Source: Vallitaleaceae bacterium
GTDB taxonomy: Bacteria > Bacillota > Clostridia > Lachnospirales > Vallitaleaceae
Length of the DNA stretch: 43,111 nucleotides
Reading direction: 5' to 3'
Assembly (NCBI GenBank): GCA_028277605.1
Contig: JANQFZ010000067.1
Coordinates: 1-43,111 of the forward strand
Shown piece by piece: positions 24,902 through 32,502 of the stretch (its first letter is position 1; each line of letters starts with the position of its first letter). The position numbers and the translations under genes are program-made. Below the pieces are notes generated by a model that had not been told where the DNA came from, ran no database searches, and was given only the letters and a program-made list of their open reading frames with translations.

Positions 24902-25468
24902 TTAACGCTTTTTTTTAACAGAAAAACCGAAGTGACCTAAGTTTTGCCCTAAGTTGTAATATTGACCATGAGAATAACAGATGGGTTTAGTTTGATCTAA
25001 ATGAAATTTGTTGTTTTGATCGAGATAGGCTTCATCTACATGAACAGAGACGATTTGAGCCATAAACATATCATGTGATCCAAGAGGAACCATTTTCTCT
25101 ACCCTGCATTCCAGATTAACTGGACTTTCTTTAATACAAGGAGCCTTAATTTCTGTTGCTTTTTCAGGGGTCAAGTGCATGGTTTTAAATTTGTCTATGG
25201 TTTTACCCGATTTGACACCACAGAAATCTACAGCTTTGACTAAACGTTCGGTTGAAAGGTTAATCACAAAGGATTTAGTTCTTTTTATAATCTCATAAGA
25301 ATGGCGGCTCTTACGAAGTGAAACATAAGTCATAGGAGGATTGGTACACAGAGTGCCTGTCCATGCAACAGTAATGATATTATAGTTTTCTAAAGTATCT
25401 CCACAAGAGACTAATACTACAGGTAGAGGATAAAGCATATTACCAGGTTTCCAAGTGGTTTTTGACAT
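24902..25468 (-). CDS. Flavin reductase family protein (FMN-binding)
   Basis: 188 residues of the flavin reductase-like FMN-binding split-barrel family, often acting as flavoredoxin-like electron carriers in anaerobes. Visible family features are PLPVVLVSCGD near the start, NIITVAWTGTLCTNPPMTYVSLRKSRHSYEII, FVINLSTERLVKAVDFCGVKSGKTIDKF, and DMFMAQIVSVHVDEAYL before the basic C-terminus (VKKKR). The ATG follows AAGGAGTAACCTC. The exact electron partner is unknown. Confidence 0.9.
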   Translation of the reverse strand: MSKTTWKPGNMLYPLPVVLVSCGDTLENYNIITVAWTGTLCTNPPMTYVSLRKSRHSYEIIKRTKSFVINLSTERLVKAVDFCGVKSGKTIDKFKTMHLTPEKATEIKAPCIKESPVNLECRVEKMVPLGSHDMFMAQIVSVHVDEAYLDQNNKFHLDQTKPICYSHGQYYNLGQNLGHFGFSVKKKR

Positions 25469-25605
25469 GAGGTTACTCCTTAATCATTGTGATAGTTGAG
25501 GTTGCGACATTCAATTATTATACATGTAATGAGGAGTAAAGACAACTAATAGAACAAAAAGCATTTAAAAAGAGTCATGTCTTTATTGTATTCTGATATT
25601 TACAT

Positions 25606-25643
25606 ATTTAATGACTTCTCATACATATAAGAAGTCATTAAAT
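25606..25643. repeat. Perfect 14-bp inverted repeat (hairpin) between the flavin reductase and the CreR-like RNA
   Basis: ATTTAATGACTTCT (25606-25619) and AGAAGTCATTAAAT (25630-25643) are perfect complements around a 10-nt loop. No T-run follows on either strand, so it is not a standard intrinsic terminator. On the minus strand it lies just downstream of the crRNA-like gene and could define or protect its 3' end. Confidence 0.8.
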
Positions 25644-25660
25644 CGTAACGCTTAACTCAT

Positions 25661-25733
25661 GTTTATTTTATCCTTGTTATAGTGGAGTAATTAATTTATG
25701 AGTGTGTTTTAATCCTTATTATTTTGGATAACT
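25661..25733 (-). ncRNA. Candidate CreR-like cas-regulating crRNA-like RNA
   Basis: On the minus strand, pseudo-repeat 1 occupies 25742-25706. Its 24 nt at 25729-25706 match the array repeat at 20/24, keeping the ATCC/GGAT stem with a 10-nt loop and an ATTAAAAC tag (array ATTGAAAC). The 18-nt segment ACACTCATAAATTAATTA (25705-25688) follows. Pseudo-repeat 2 comes next (25687-25661; 15/18 over TCC...GGAT, then AAAATAAAC). The segment equals plus-strand 25827-25844 at 16/18 positions, and the two mismatches are at positions 6 and 12. Type I Cascade skips every sixth base, so pairing with the target would be effectively complete. crRNA-like RNAs with short guides that make Cascade repress cas transcription (CreR) or a toxin gene (CreA) are known. 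This specific RNA is inference. The expected transcription start is near 25733. Confidence 0.75.
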
Positions 25734-25742
25734 ATATAATTA
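25706..25742 (-). repeat. Degenerate CRISPR repeat (pseudo-repeat 1) of the CreR-like RNA
   Basis: Aligned without gaps to the 37-nt array repeat, it matches 24/37 overall: 20/24 in the 3' part and 4/13 in the 5' part. The conserved part is what Cas6 and the crRNA tag need. The lost 5' part coincides with the promoter -10 and the expected start site. Confidence 0.85.
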
Positions 25743-25747
25743 TACCA
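25739..25747 (-). promoter_or_regulatory. Extended -10 promoter of the CreR-like RNA
   Basis: On the minus strand, TGGTATAAT gives a TGn element plus a consensus TATAAT at 25744-25739. Initiation about 6 nt later would start the RNA just before the pseudo-repeat stem. The same nine bases occur at the second cas promoter (26205-26213). Confidence 0.6.
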
Positions 25748-25776
25748 TAAAAAACAATAAAAAAGAAAAGAAATAT

Positions 25777-25805
25777 TTGACATAGTAGAGGAACTAATAT
25801 AATAT
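25777..25805 (+). promoter_or_regulatory. Main cas operon promoter P1
   Basis: Consensus TTGACA at 25777-25782 and TAATAT at 25800-25805 are separated by 17 nt. The expected start is near 25812. It drives the mini-cas8 and, by read-through, the cas operon. Confidence 0.65.
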
Positions 25806-25826
25806 AAAGTTATGGTTTTCGTTTTA

Positions 25827-25844
25827 ACACTAATAAAATAATTA
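25827..25844 (+). promoter_or_regulatory. Predicted target (operator) of the CreR-like RNA in the P1 5' UTR
   Basis: ACACTAATAAAATAATTA matches the guide segment at positions 1-5, 7-11 and 13-18. It sits at about +16 to +33 of the P1 transcript and ends where the AAAGGGGGAG ribosome-binding site begins. The preceding trinucleotide on the protospacer strand is TTA, which differs from the repeat end AAC and could act as a PAM. Cascade bound here would block RNA polymerase. Confidence 0.65.
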
Positions 25845-25858
25845 AAGGGGGAGTTAAA

Positions 25859-26071
25859 ATGATTAAACTCATTAACTTAGAGCAATATATACAACACACT
25901 TATTCTGATACAAATGAAAATGCGCTTAAAGGGATAGTTAATTCCATTAGTAATTATAAGACTTATGATATTAAAGATTTAATAAAAGAAAATGAACATG
26001 CGATTTATTATCAATTAGAAAGAACGGCAGAGATAGATAGTATAAGAATCGTTAAGGGTAAAGACAAATGA
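25859..26071 (+). CDS. Truncated duplicate of the Cas8b N-terminus (mini-Cas8)
   Basis: A 70-residue ORF with its own GGGGGAG site. It aligns colinearly with the first ~85 residues of the Cas8b encoded 200 bp downstream: EQYIQHTYSDTNENALKGIVNSI versus GQYVKNTDTNNSVLKGMVNSI, and YYQLERTAEIDSIRI versus YWQSGRGAEGGGIRL, with about 15 residues deleted between. It ends IVKGKDK at a clean stop. The upstream leader is also duplicated. It may be a relic of a tandem duplication, or a kept small protein that interferes with or tunes Cascade assembly. It is the first gene after the CreR-like target site. Confidence 0.6.
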   Translation: MIKLINLEQYIQHTYSDTNENALKGIVNSISNYKTYDIKDLIKENEHAIYYQLERTAEIDSIRIVKGKDK

Positions 26072-26204
26072 ACTGAGCCATTCAAATTCTATTAAAGTAA
26101 GTAGTAAGGCTTAAGAAAACAGGAAATTATATAGACCCAATATATACAAAAAGTAAAAAACACCCCAAAAAATGTAATAAAAAAGAAAAATTACATATAT
26201 TTGG

Positions 26205-26213
26205 TGGTATAAT
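26205..26213 (+). promoter_or_regulatory. Second cas promoter P2 (extended -10)
   Basis: TGGTATAAT, with a poor -35, lies about 58 nt before cas8b. The following leader (CATTTTAATACTTAAAATAATTAAAGGGGG) is a diverged copy of the P1 leader. It carries small deletions that destroy the match to the CreR-like guide, so P2 should escape that repression. Confidence 0.5.
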
Positions 26214-26270
26214 GTATATTACAATTGTGCTTTTCATTTTAATACTTAAAATAATTAAAGGGGGAATGAA

Positions 26271-27977
26271 ATGATTGAACACATAAAAAATATAGGTCAA
26301 TATGTGAAAAACACGGATACTAATAATAGTGTGCTTAAAGGAATGGTTAATTCTATAGCTTCTAAAGAGTTGAGTACTATACTTTTAATTAATGTACAAC
26401 AAGATAAGATTCAATATGATACCAGGGATTTTGAAAAAGAAATTGTATATGATGCGTTGTATTGGCAATCAGGCAGGGGGGCAGAGGGTGGTGGTATAAG
26501 ATTAGATTATTATGAGCAGCAAAACCCAAAGAAAGAATTTAAAGGTAGAGACAAATTAAAGAAGGCATGCGAATTTTGTGAAGTAGGTAGTCGGTTTGAA
26601 GAAATACGAGATTACATAGAACAGTATCTAAAAGAAAAAGATAAAAAAACATTTGCAGTTATTCAGGTAGACGGTAAAATGCCGAGAGAGCTTTTTGAAG
26701 ATAAATTTATTAAAAAAATGTATGCCATGGTATACAAAGGAATAGAAGGAGAACACACCTGCCATTTATGTGGGCAGATAGGGAAGGGATATAATACCAC
26801 TACATATAAATTTTATACTAATGATAAAGCGATCTATCATAACATTAATGACAAAGTAAAATCAGGAGTTACTATTTGTGAACAATGTTTAAAAGACATT
26901 TTACTGGGTAAACAGCATGTAGAACAATATCTAACAACATATTGGAAAATAATTGGCAAAAAAGTGATGTTTTTACCTCATACGTATGATAAGGAAGTAG
27001 ATAGTATCTACAAAAGTACTAGTATCAGGAAGATTAATGGAACAAGTAGTTTAATCACCACAATTAGATTAAATGAGGAAGACTTAATAGATGAAATAGG
27101 TAAAACAAATACAACAACTGATATTATTTTTTATGAAGATGATTCAAAATATTTTTATATTAATTATCAAATACAAAGTGTACTACCTTCTAGATTCAGT
27201 TATATCAGTGATCAGCTTAAGAACTATGAATTAAGATTATTTTCCATACTTCAATACGTAGGAGCTGTAAAAGTCTCTTTAGATAATGTAGATACAACTC
27301 AAAAGGAAAAAATCCGCATATTAGATTGTGTTTTTTCAGCAAAGCAATTGAATAGAGCTTTATTTTTTAAACGTGTGATGACTGTCTATAAACATCACTA
27401 TCTGAATGGTCATCATCGTAAATATGCATGTATTAAAAATATCAATAAGATTTATAATTTTTTATGTGATTGTCAATGTCTAGAGAAAGGGTGGAAAGTG
27501 TTGCAAAATTATAAAAGCTACAATGAACTTTTTGAGGTTAATCCAGTATATTTTAACTCAAATGAAAAAAAGGCTTGGTTTTTATTAGGTATGGCTTATA
27601 ACAAAATGATCTATTTTATTCAATCAAAAGATAATGCAAAAGACAATGTAGAAGATGAGCAAAAGGATAACGATAGAACATCCCTAGAGAAAACGTTTTT
27701 TTTCGCAAGAAAATTTGACTTTAACGATTTTATCTATTTTTCTAATCTATTAAAAGATAAGCAGTTTAAGTATAAGATAGAAGGTAAGAAAAAGACTTAT
27801 TTTAGCAACTTATTAAATGAAGCAAAGGACTATATATCCAAGAAAGAGAATCAATTATCCTATGATGAAGCAAAATACTTGTTTTTTTGGGGCATGGATG
27901 CCTATTTTAAAGCTGAAAAGAAAACAGATACTAAAGATATTAAAGAAACAGAGACTAAAGAAAGTGAGGGTAATTAA
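26271..27977 (+). CDS. cas8b: Type I-B Cascade large subunit Cas8b
   Basis: 568 residues. The large subunit of the Cascade surveillance complex recognises the PAM and helps recruit Cas3. It resembles the Cas8b/Csh1 (TM1802-like) group. A zinc-finger-like pair CHLCG (about residue 163) and CEQC (about 203) is typical of this family, and QSGRGAEGGGIRL lies in the N-terminal domain. The C-terminal ~150 residues are helical and contain the small-subunit-like region, ending in a Lys/Glu-rich tail. The start follows AAAGGGGGAATGAA. It is 2 nt from cas7, so the genes are tightly coupled. Confidence 0.85.
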   Translation: MIEHIKNIGQYVKNTDTNNSVLKGMVNSIASKELSTILLINVQQDKIQYDTRDFEKEIVYDALYWQSGRGAEGGGIRLDYYEQQNPKKEFKGRDKLKKACEFCEVGSRFEEIRDYIEQYLKEKDKKTFAVIQVDGKMPRELFEDKFIKKMYAMVYKGIEGEHTCHLCGQIGKGYNTTTYKFYTNDKAIYHNINDKVKSGVTICEQCLKDILLGKQHVEQYLTTYWKIIGKKVMFLPHTYDKEVDSIYKSTSIRKINGTSSLITTIRLNEEDLIDEIGKTNTTTDIIFYEDDSKYFYINYQIQSVLPSRFSYISDQLKNYELRLFSILQYVGAVKVSLDNVDTTQKEKIRILDCVFSAKQLNRALFFKRVMTVYKHHYLNGHHRKYACIKNINKIYNFLCDCQCLEKGWKVLQNYKSYNELFEVNPVYFNSNEKKAWFLLGMAYNKMIYFIQSKDNAKDNVEDEQKDNDRTSLEKTFFFARKFDFNDFIYFSNLLKDKQFKYKIEGKKKTYFSNLLNEAKDYISKKENQLSYDEAKYLFFWGMDAYFKAEKKTDTKDIKETETKESEGN

Positions 27978-27979
27978 AA

Positions 27980-28855
27980 ATGGCATATACTAGAGAGTTT
28001 TTATTATATTCAGATTGCACTATGGCGAATCAGAACGGTGACATGATTAATGACAATCGGCCTAGACAAGATGAAAGAACAAGAGCTTTAGAAATATCAG
28101 ATGTAAGAATTAAAAGATATGCTAGAGACGAGATGGTCAATAGGGGTATGAAAGTTTTTGTACAACCGACTAAGAATAATAAAGGTCAGTTTATTGATTG
28201 TAAAGGGGTAGCTGCAAAAGTAATCAAGGATGAAAAAATAAAAGAAAATGAATTAGAAAAGAAATTAAAGGAATCGTACATAGATGTAAAACTATTTGGA
28301 GCAGTAGTGACCAAACCCAAGTTTAGTATAACTGGACCCCTGCAAGTCATGTGGAGTAGAAGTGTTCATGAAGCTGAGATTAAGTTTGCACAAGGAACCT
28401 CTGTCTTTACTTCCAAAGCAGCTGCTCAACAGGGTACCATTTGGTCAAAGTACTTTACACCTTATGCATTGTTCAAAACCTATATGGTATATAATGATAT
28501 GACAGCAAAAAGACAAGATATTGAAGTCACTGAGAAAGATATTGAGGATTTTAAAGAGCTCTTATTGAGTGGTATTAAAAACTATAGAAGCACATCTAAA
28601 AATCAAATGCCAAGATTATTGGTTGAAGTCATCTATAATAAAAATTATATAGATGGAGAATTAGATTATATTCGTGTTAAACATGATTTAACTGATTTAG
28701 AACTAAGGAATATTGAAGAATTCGAATTTGATTTAGAACCATTAGCTAAGTATTATGAAACAAGAAAAAATCTAATTGAAAAAATCAATATATATAAGCA
28801 TTCAAAAGTCATATTAGTTAATTCTGTTGATGCATTTAATCTAATGGATATGTAG
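27980..28855 (+). CDS. cas7: Cascade backbone subunit Cas7 (Csh2-like)
   Basis: 291 residues. Cas7 polymerises along the crRNA spacer and its thumbs displace every sixth base of the guide-target duplex. The N-terminal MANQNGDMINDNRPRQDE is the Csh2/Cas7 signature (NPNGDP in relatives), followed by TRALEISDVRIKRYARD. FSITGPLQVMWSRSVHEA is the conserved central Gly/Ser-rich strand. The ribosome-binding site GAGGGTAATT lies in the end of cas8b. Confidence 0.9.
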   Translation: MAYTREFLLYSDCTMANQNGDMINDNRPRQDERTRALEISDVRIKRYARDEMVNRGMKVFVQPTKNNKGQFIDCKGVAAKVIKDEKIKENELEKKLKESYIDVKLFGAVVTKPKFSITGPLQVMWSRSVHEAEIKFAQGTSVFTSKAAAQQGTIWSKYFTPYALFKTYMVYNDMTAKRQDIEVTEKDIEDFKELLLSGIKNYRSTSKNQMPRLLVEVIYNKNYIDGELDYIRVKHDLTDLELRNIEEFEFDLEPLAKYYETRKNLIEKINIYKHSKVILVNSVDAFNLMDM

Positions 28856-28865
28856 AGGTGACGTT

Positions 28866-29528
28866 ATGCAAAGTTTAGTATTTACAGCAGAAAGTACTTA
28901 TGCAAGATTTAGATGTCCACACACAACGACATCTGCATTAACGTTTTCAACCATTCATCCTATTGCTGTAAAAGGTTTAATAGGTGCCATCTTAGGTATT
29001 GATTATAAAGCATTATACGATTATACATTAGATATGAAAATTGGTATACAGGTCTTAAACCCAGTTTATAAAGATACTCAAGCATTCAATTTGATTGCAC
29101 AAACTAATAATAATAATGCCGCTAATTTTCAATCTAGAATTCAATTTTTAAGAGATGTTCGTTATAAGATATTTGTCTATGAAAAGCCTGAAAATCTAGA
29201 TTTATTAAAGCAAGTATTATTATCTCGTGAATATACATTTACACCTTATTTAGGATGTAGTGAATATATAGCTAAGCTGAATTATGAAGATACTTATATC
29301 ATGGATAAAAGCATAGCAAATACAACGGATACGGTTATTCCACAAACCTATGCTGAACTAGAATATAAAGATAATACCGTGTTTTACTTTGATAGAATAC
29401 CAATTAAGAACAATACTAACCGTGAATATACACGGTACAGTAAGGTTGTTTTTTCTATAGGTACTTTGATACAAGTATCTGAATGTCAGTTGTATAAAGT
29501 AGGTGATCAGAATGTCTTTTTCTTTTAA
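28866..29528 (+). CDS. cas5: Cascade subunit Cas5 (Cas5b)
   Basis: 220 residues. Cas5 caps the 5' handle of the crRNA next to Cas8. It has the Cas5 N-terminal ferredoxin-like fold features: FTAESTYARFRCPHTTTSALTFSTIHPIAVKGLIGAILG, then a mid-chain RVxY-like segment and a beta-hairpin. The ribosome-binding site AGAGGTGACGTT overlaps the end of cas7. Its end overlaps the cas3 start by 17 nt. Confidence 0.88.
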   Translation: MQSLVFTAESTYARFRCPHTTTSALTFSTIHPIAVKGLIGAILGIDYKALYDYTLDMKIGIQVLNPVYKDTQAFNLIAQTNNNNAANFQSRIQFLRDVRYKIFVYEKPENLDLLKQVLLSREYTFTPYLGCSEYIAKLNYEDTYIMDKSIANTTDTVIPQTYAELEYKDNTVFYFDRIPIKNNTNREYTRYSKVVFSIGTLIQVSECQLYKVGDQNVFFF

Positions 29529-31821
29529 ATTAAAATCTCATGTAAAAAAGGATGAAGCCTATGAAGATGGTCAACTTTTAGTTAATCATCTAAAAGGCGT
29601 TACGAATATAGCTCTTAATACAAGTAGAATGCATGGTGTAAGTAAAACAATAAACACAATTATTGAGATAATAGGTATGTCCCATGACTTTGGAAAAGCA
29701 AGTCATTATTTCCAATATTATTTACAAAACAGATACAGAGGAGATAGAAAAGATCATGGAGAAATATCCGCTTACTTTGCGTACTATTTATTACCAGAAG
29801 AATGGAAACTGATTGGTTTTATGTGTGTTAAGAAGCATCATGGTAATTTAAATCCTAAAATTGACCTTTTTGATTATAATGAAAAAAAATTGCAAGAGAT
29901 TGCAGCAAGTATACATGAAAATATAGACGAACTCAATCAAATATATGGTCAAGATATTTCCCCATTTTTTGAGCTTATGAAAACTAAGCAGTTCTTGAAA
30001 GACCCTAGAAAAAAATTTAGGTTGAAATATGGGGAATTTACCATTGAAGATTTTGTGTGGACTCAGTACCTATATTCGTTACTTCTAACAGGAGATAAGT
30101 CACAGCTTATAAGGAAAGAAGAGAATGGGTATGAAAATAGTACAGATATATATGAAACGTATGTTCTGAATCATAAAAATAAAGTTAGAAAAAAGCTGGT
30201 TAAAGAATTTCCAAATATAATCAATACAGATTTGTTCACAATTAGAGAACAGATATATAATGATATTGTGGAGCATGTAAAACGTATCGATCTACAAAAG
30301 CATCATGTGTTCTCTATCAATGTACCTACAGGAACTGGAAAAACATTGAGTGTCTATGCTGCTGCTTTTAAACTACTAGAGAGACTATACAATGAGAGTA
30401 ATAAATCAATCAAGCCAACCATTGTCTATACTATTCCTTTTACCAGCATCATCGATCAAAACTATGAAGTGTTAGAGAATATTTTAAAAACCAATAACAA
30501 AAAGCAATATGACAGCTATATATTAAAGCATCATTCTATGACTGAACTAAAATATATAGGTGATGAAGCATCAGAATATAAGAATTATGATGCACGTTTT
30601 TGTGTAGAAAACTGGCAGAGCACCATAATTACCACTACATTTGTCCAGCTTTTTAATTCTATTTTTCAGTGTGGAAAGAATGCGATAATCAATAGATTCC
30701 ATAAATTAACCGGCTCTATCATTATTTTAGATGAAGTTCAAGCCATACCTCCAAAATACTATGAAATCATAGAAAGAATTTTTAATGTTTTATGTGAGCA
30801 ATTTAATTGTTATGTTATAACTGTAACAGCTACAAAACCTTTATTTTTGAAGGGACTAGAACTTGTTCATAACCATGATGAAGTCTTCAAAAAGATGGAT
30901 AGAATTATAATAGAAAACTATACCAGTAGTCCAAAAACAGTTAATGAATTTTGCGAAATCGTCATTCAAGACATTCAAAAAAATCAAGATAAGAGCTTCC
31001 TTATCGTATTAAATACAGTCCAATCGTCTTTAGATGTATTCAAACAATTAAATGAATCAGATAGATTAAAAGGTAGAAAGAAATTGTATTTATCTAGTGA
31101 AATCTATCCTAAAAGAAGATTAGAGATAATAGATAAAGTAAAAAAAGAAACAAACACTCAATACGTTGTTGTATCTACCCAATTAATTGAAGCTGGAGTT
31201 GATTTAGATTTTGATTGTGTATACAGAGATTTTTCAACGATTGATTCAATTAATCAAACTGCTGGAAGAGCCAATAGAAATGCGATCAAAGGAAAGGGTA
31301 TTGTTAAGTTATTTAGTTTAATCAATGTCAAGGATAATGACAAAAGATTTGCTAGATATATTTATTCTCATTCATTATTGGATGCCACAGAACAAATCAT
31401 AAAAGAAAGAAAGACTATATGTGAAAGGGATATTCTTGAAATCAATAATGCATATTTTAAGGCTGTTTCAGAAAAAAAGAGTCAGGATTCTTCAAAGCAA
31501 TTATTACAGTTAATCAAAGATTTTGACTTTGAAAAAATAAGGAAAGAATTTAAACTTATAGATGACAACTATAATAAAGTGGATATCATCATTAATCAAA
31601 ATAAAGATACACAAAAAAGATTGGACTTAATAGAAGCTGGAACAGTTGGGTATCAAGAAATGATTAATGCATGGAGATATCTAAATCAATATAAGGTAAG
31701 TGTAAAAGCAATAGAATTAGAGAATATCAATACTCAAGAAATAAAAGGGGTACATGTACTGGATAGCTGTAACTACGATATCAATAAAGGTATAACTAGA
31801 ACAAACACATACTGTCATTAG
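29512..31821 (+). CDS. cas3: CRISPR-associated nuclease/helicase Cas3 (HD-helicase fusion)
   Basis: Degrades target DNA after recruitment by Cascade. The HD nuclease is at the N-terminus (MSHDFGKASHYFQYYL with HGEISAYFAYY and KKHHGN). The helicase has Walker A NVPTGTGKTLSVYA (residue ~266), the DEVQ box IIILDEVQAIPP, and motif VI QTAGRANRN. All active-site residues I can see are intact. The ATG at 29512 is preferred to the GTG at 29503 since AGGTGAT precedes it. It is 769 residues, normal for I-B Cas3. Confidence 0.93.
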   Translation: MSFSFKLKSHVKKDEAYEDGQLLVNHLKGVTNIALNTSRMHGVSKTINTIIEIIGMSHDFGKASHYFQYYLQNRYRGDRKDHGEISAYFAYYLLPEEWKLIGFMCVKKHHGNLNPKIDLFDYNEKKLQEIAASIHENIDELNQIYGQDISPFFELMKTKQFLKDPRKKFRLKYGEFTIEDFVWTQYLYSLLLTGDKSQLIRKEENGYENSTDIYETYVLNHKNKVRKKLVKEFPNIINTDLFTIREQIYNDIVEHVKRIDLQKHHVFSINVPTGTGKTLSVYAAAFKLLERLYNESNKSIKPTIVYTIPFTSIIDQNYEVLENILKTNNKKQYDSYILKHHSMTELKYIGDEASEYKNYDARFCVENWQSTIITTTFVQLFNSIFQCGKNAIINRFHKLTGSIIILDEVQAIPPKYYEIIERIFNVLCEQFNCYVITVTATKPLFLKGLELVHNHDEVFKKMDRIIIENYTSSPKTVNEFCEIVIQDIQKNQDKSFLIVLNTVQSSLDVFKQLNESDRLKGRKKLYLSSEIYPKRRLEIIDKVKKETNTQYVVVSTQLIEAGVDLDFDCVYRDFSTIDSINQTAGRANRNAIKGKGIVKLFSLINVKDNDKRFARYIYSHSLLDATEQIIKERKTICERDILEINNAYFKAVSEKKSQDSSKQLLQLIKDFDFEKIRKEFKLIDDNYNKVDIIINQNKDTQKRLDLIEAGTVGYQEMINAWRYLNQYKVSVKAIELENINTQEIKGVHVLDSCNYDINKGITRTNTYCH

Positions 31822-31830
31822 GAGAATTTT

Positions 31831-32502
31831 ATGGAACTATCATACGTACTTACAAAGTTTGAGAATATAAATCTTAAGACGAGACAAGCAGTCAAATTAA
31901 GGGGTTTCTTTGCAAGTCATAATAAAGATAATGAGTTATTACATAATCACCATGGAGAAAGATTGATTTATCAATATCCCAAAGTGCAATATAAAGTAAT
32001 TAAGGGTGTCCCAATCATCTGTGGACTAGGTGAGGGAGCAGAGCTAATTATTCAGTTAGGCAGAGATGCAGATTCTATACGTATTGATGAACAGCAGATG
32101 AGTATTTATCAAAAGGAAATTTTGATAAAAAAAGAATCTTTTGGTGTTACTGATAAGTATATAGCCTATAGATTAATTACTCCGTGGATTGCTTTAAATC
32201 AAAAGAACAGCAAAAAATACTATAAAGCTTCTGATATGGAAAAAGAAGAGTTATTAAAGAAAATATTAGTTGGCAATATCTTATCTATGGCAAAAGGATT
32301 AAATTATGATGTTAAAGAGAGGATTTATTGCTGGTTAGATCTTAAAGAATGTACGGTTCAATTCAAAAATATTAAGATGAAAGCATTTAAAGGAAAATTT
32401 AAGGTTAATTTTAAAATACCCGATTATCTAGGTCTAGGAAAATCTGTGTCCAGAGGTTTTGGAACAATAAAAGGAGTTGAGAATTGTGAAGCTTGTTGTT
32501 AA
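31831..32502 (+). CDS. cas6: CRISPR RNA endoribonuclease Cas6
   Basis: 223 residues. Cas6 cleaves the precursor crRNA at the base of the repeat hairpin, leaving the 8-nt ATTGAAAC tag. The family's C-terminal glycine-rich loop is seen as LGLGKSVSRGFGTIKG. The position between cas3 and cas1 is unusual, as cas6 normally comes first in I-B operons. The start follows TAGGAGAATTTT. Its 3' end overlaps cas1. Confidence 0.85.
   Translation: MELSYVLTKFENINLKTRQAVKLRGFFASHNKDNELLHNHHGERLIYQYPKVQYKVIKGVPIICGLGEGAELIIQLGRDADSIRIDEQQMSIYQKEILIKKESFGVTDKYIAYRLITPWIALNQKNSKKYYKASDMEKEELLKKILVGNILSMAKGLNYDVKERIYCWLDLKECTVQFKNIKMKAFKGKFKVNFKIPDYLGLGKSVSRGFGTIKGVENCEACC

Noticed and set aside
25606..25643. 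Hairpin as an intrinsic terminator of the flavin reductase or the cas region
   Set aside because: No T-run follows on either strand, and the flavin reductase is transcribed away from it.
26221..26270. Second target for the CreR-like guide in the P2 leader
   Set aside because: An ungapped alignment has mismatches at seed position 2 and from position 8 on. Two nucleotides are missing relative to P1.
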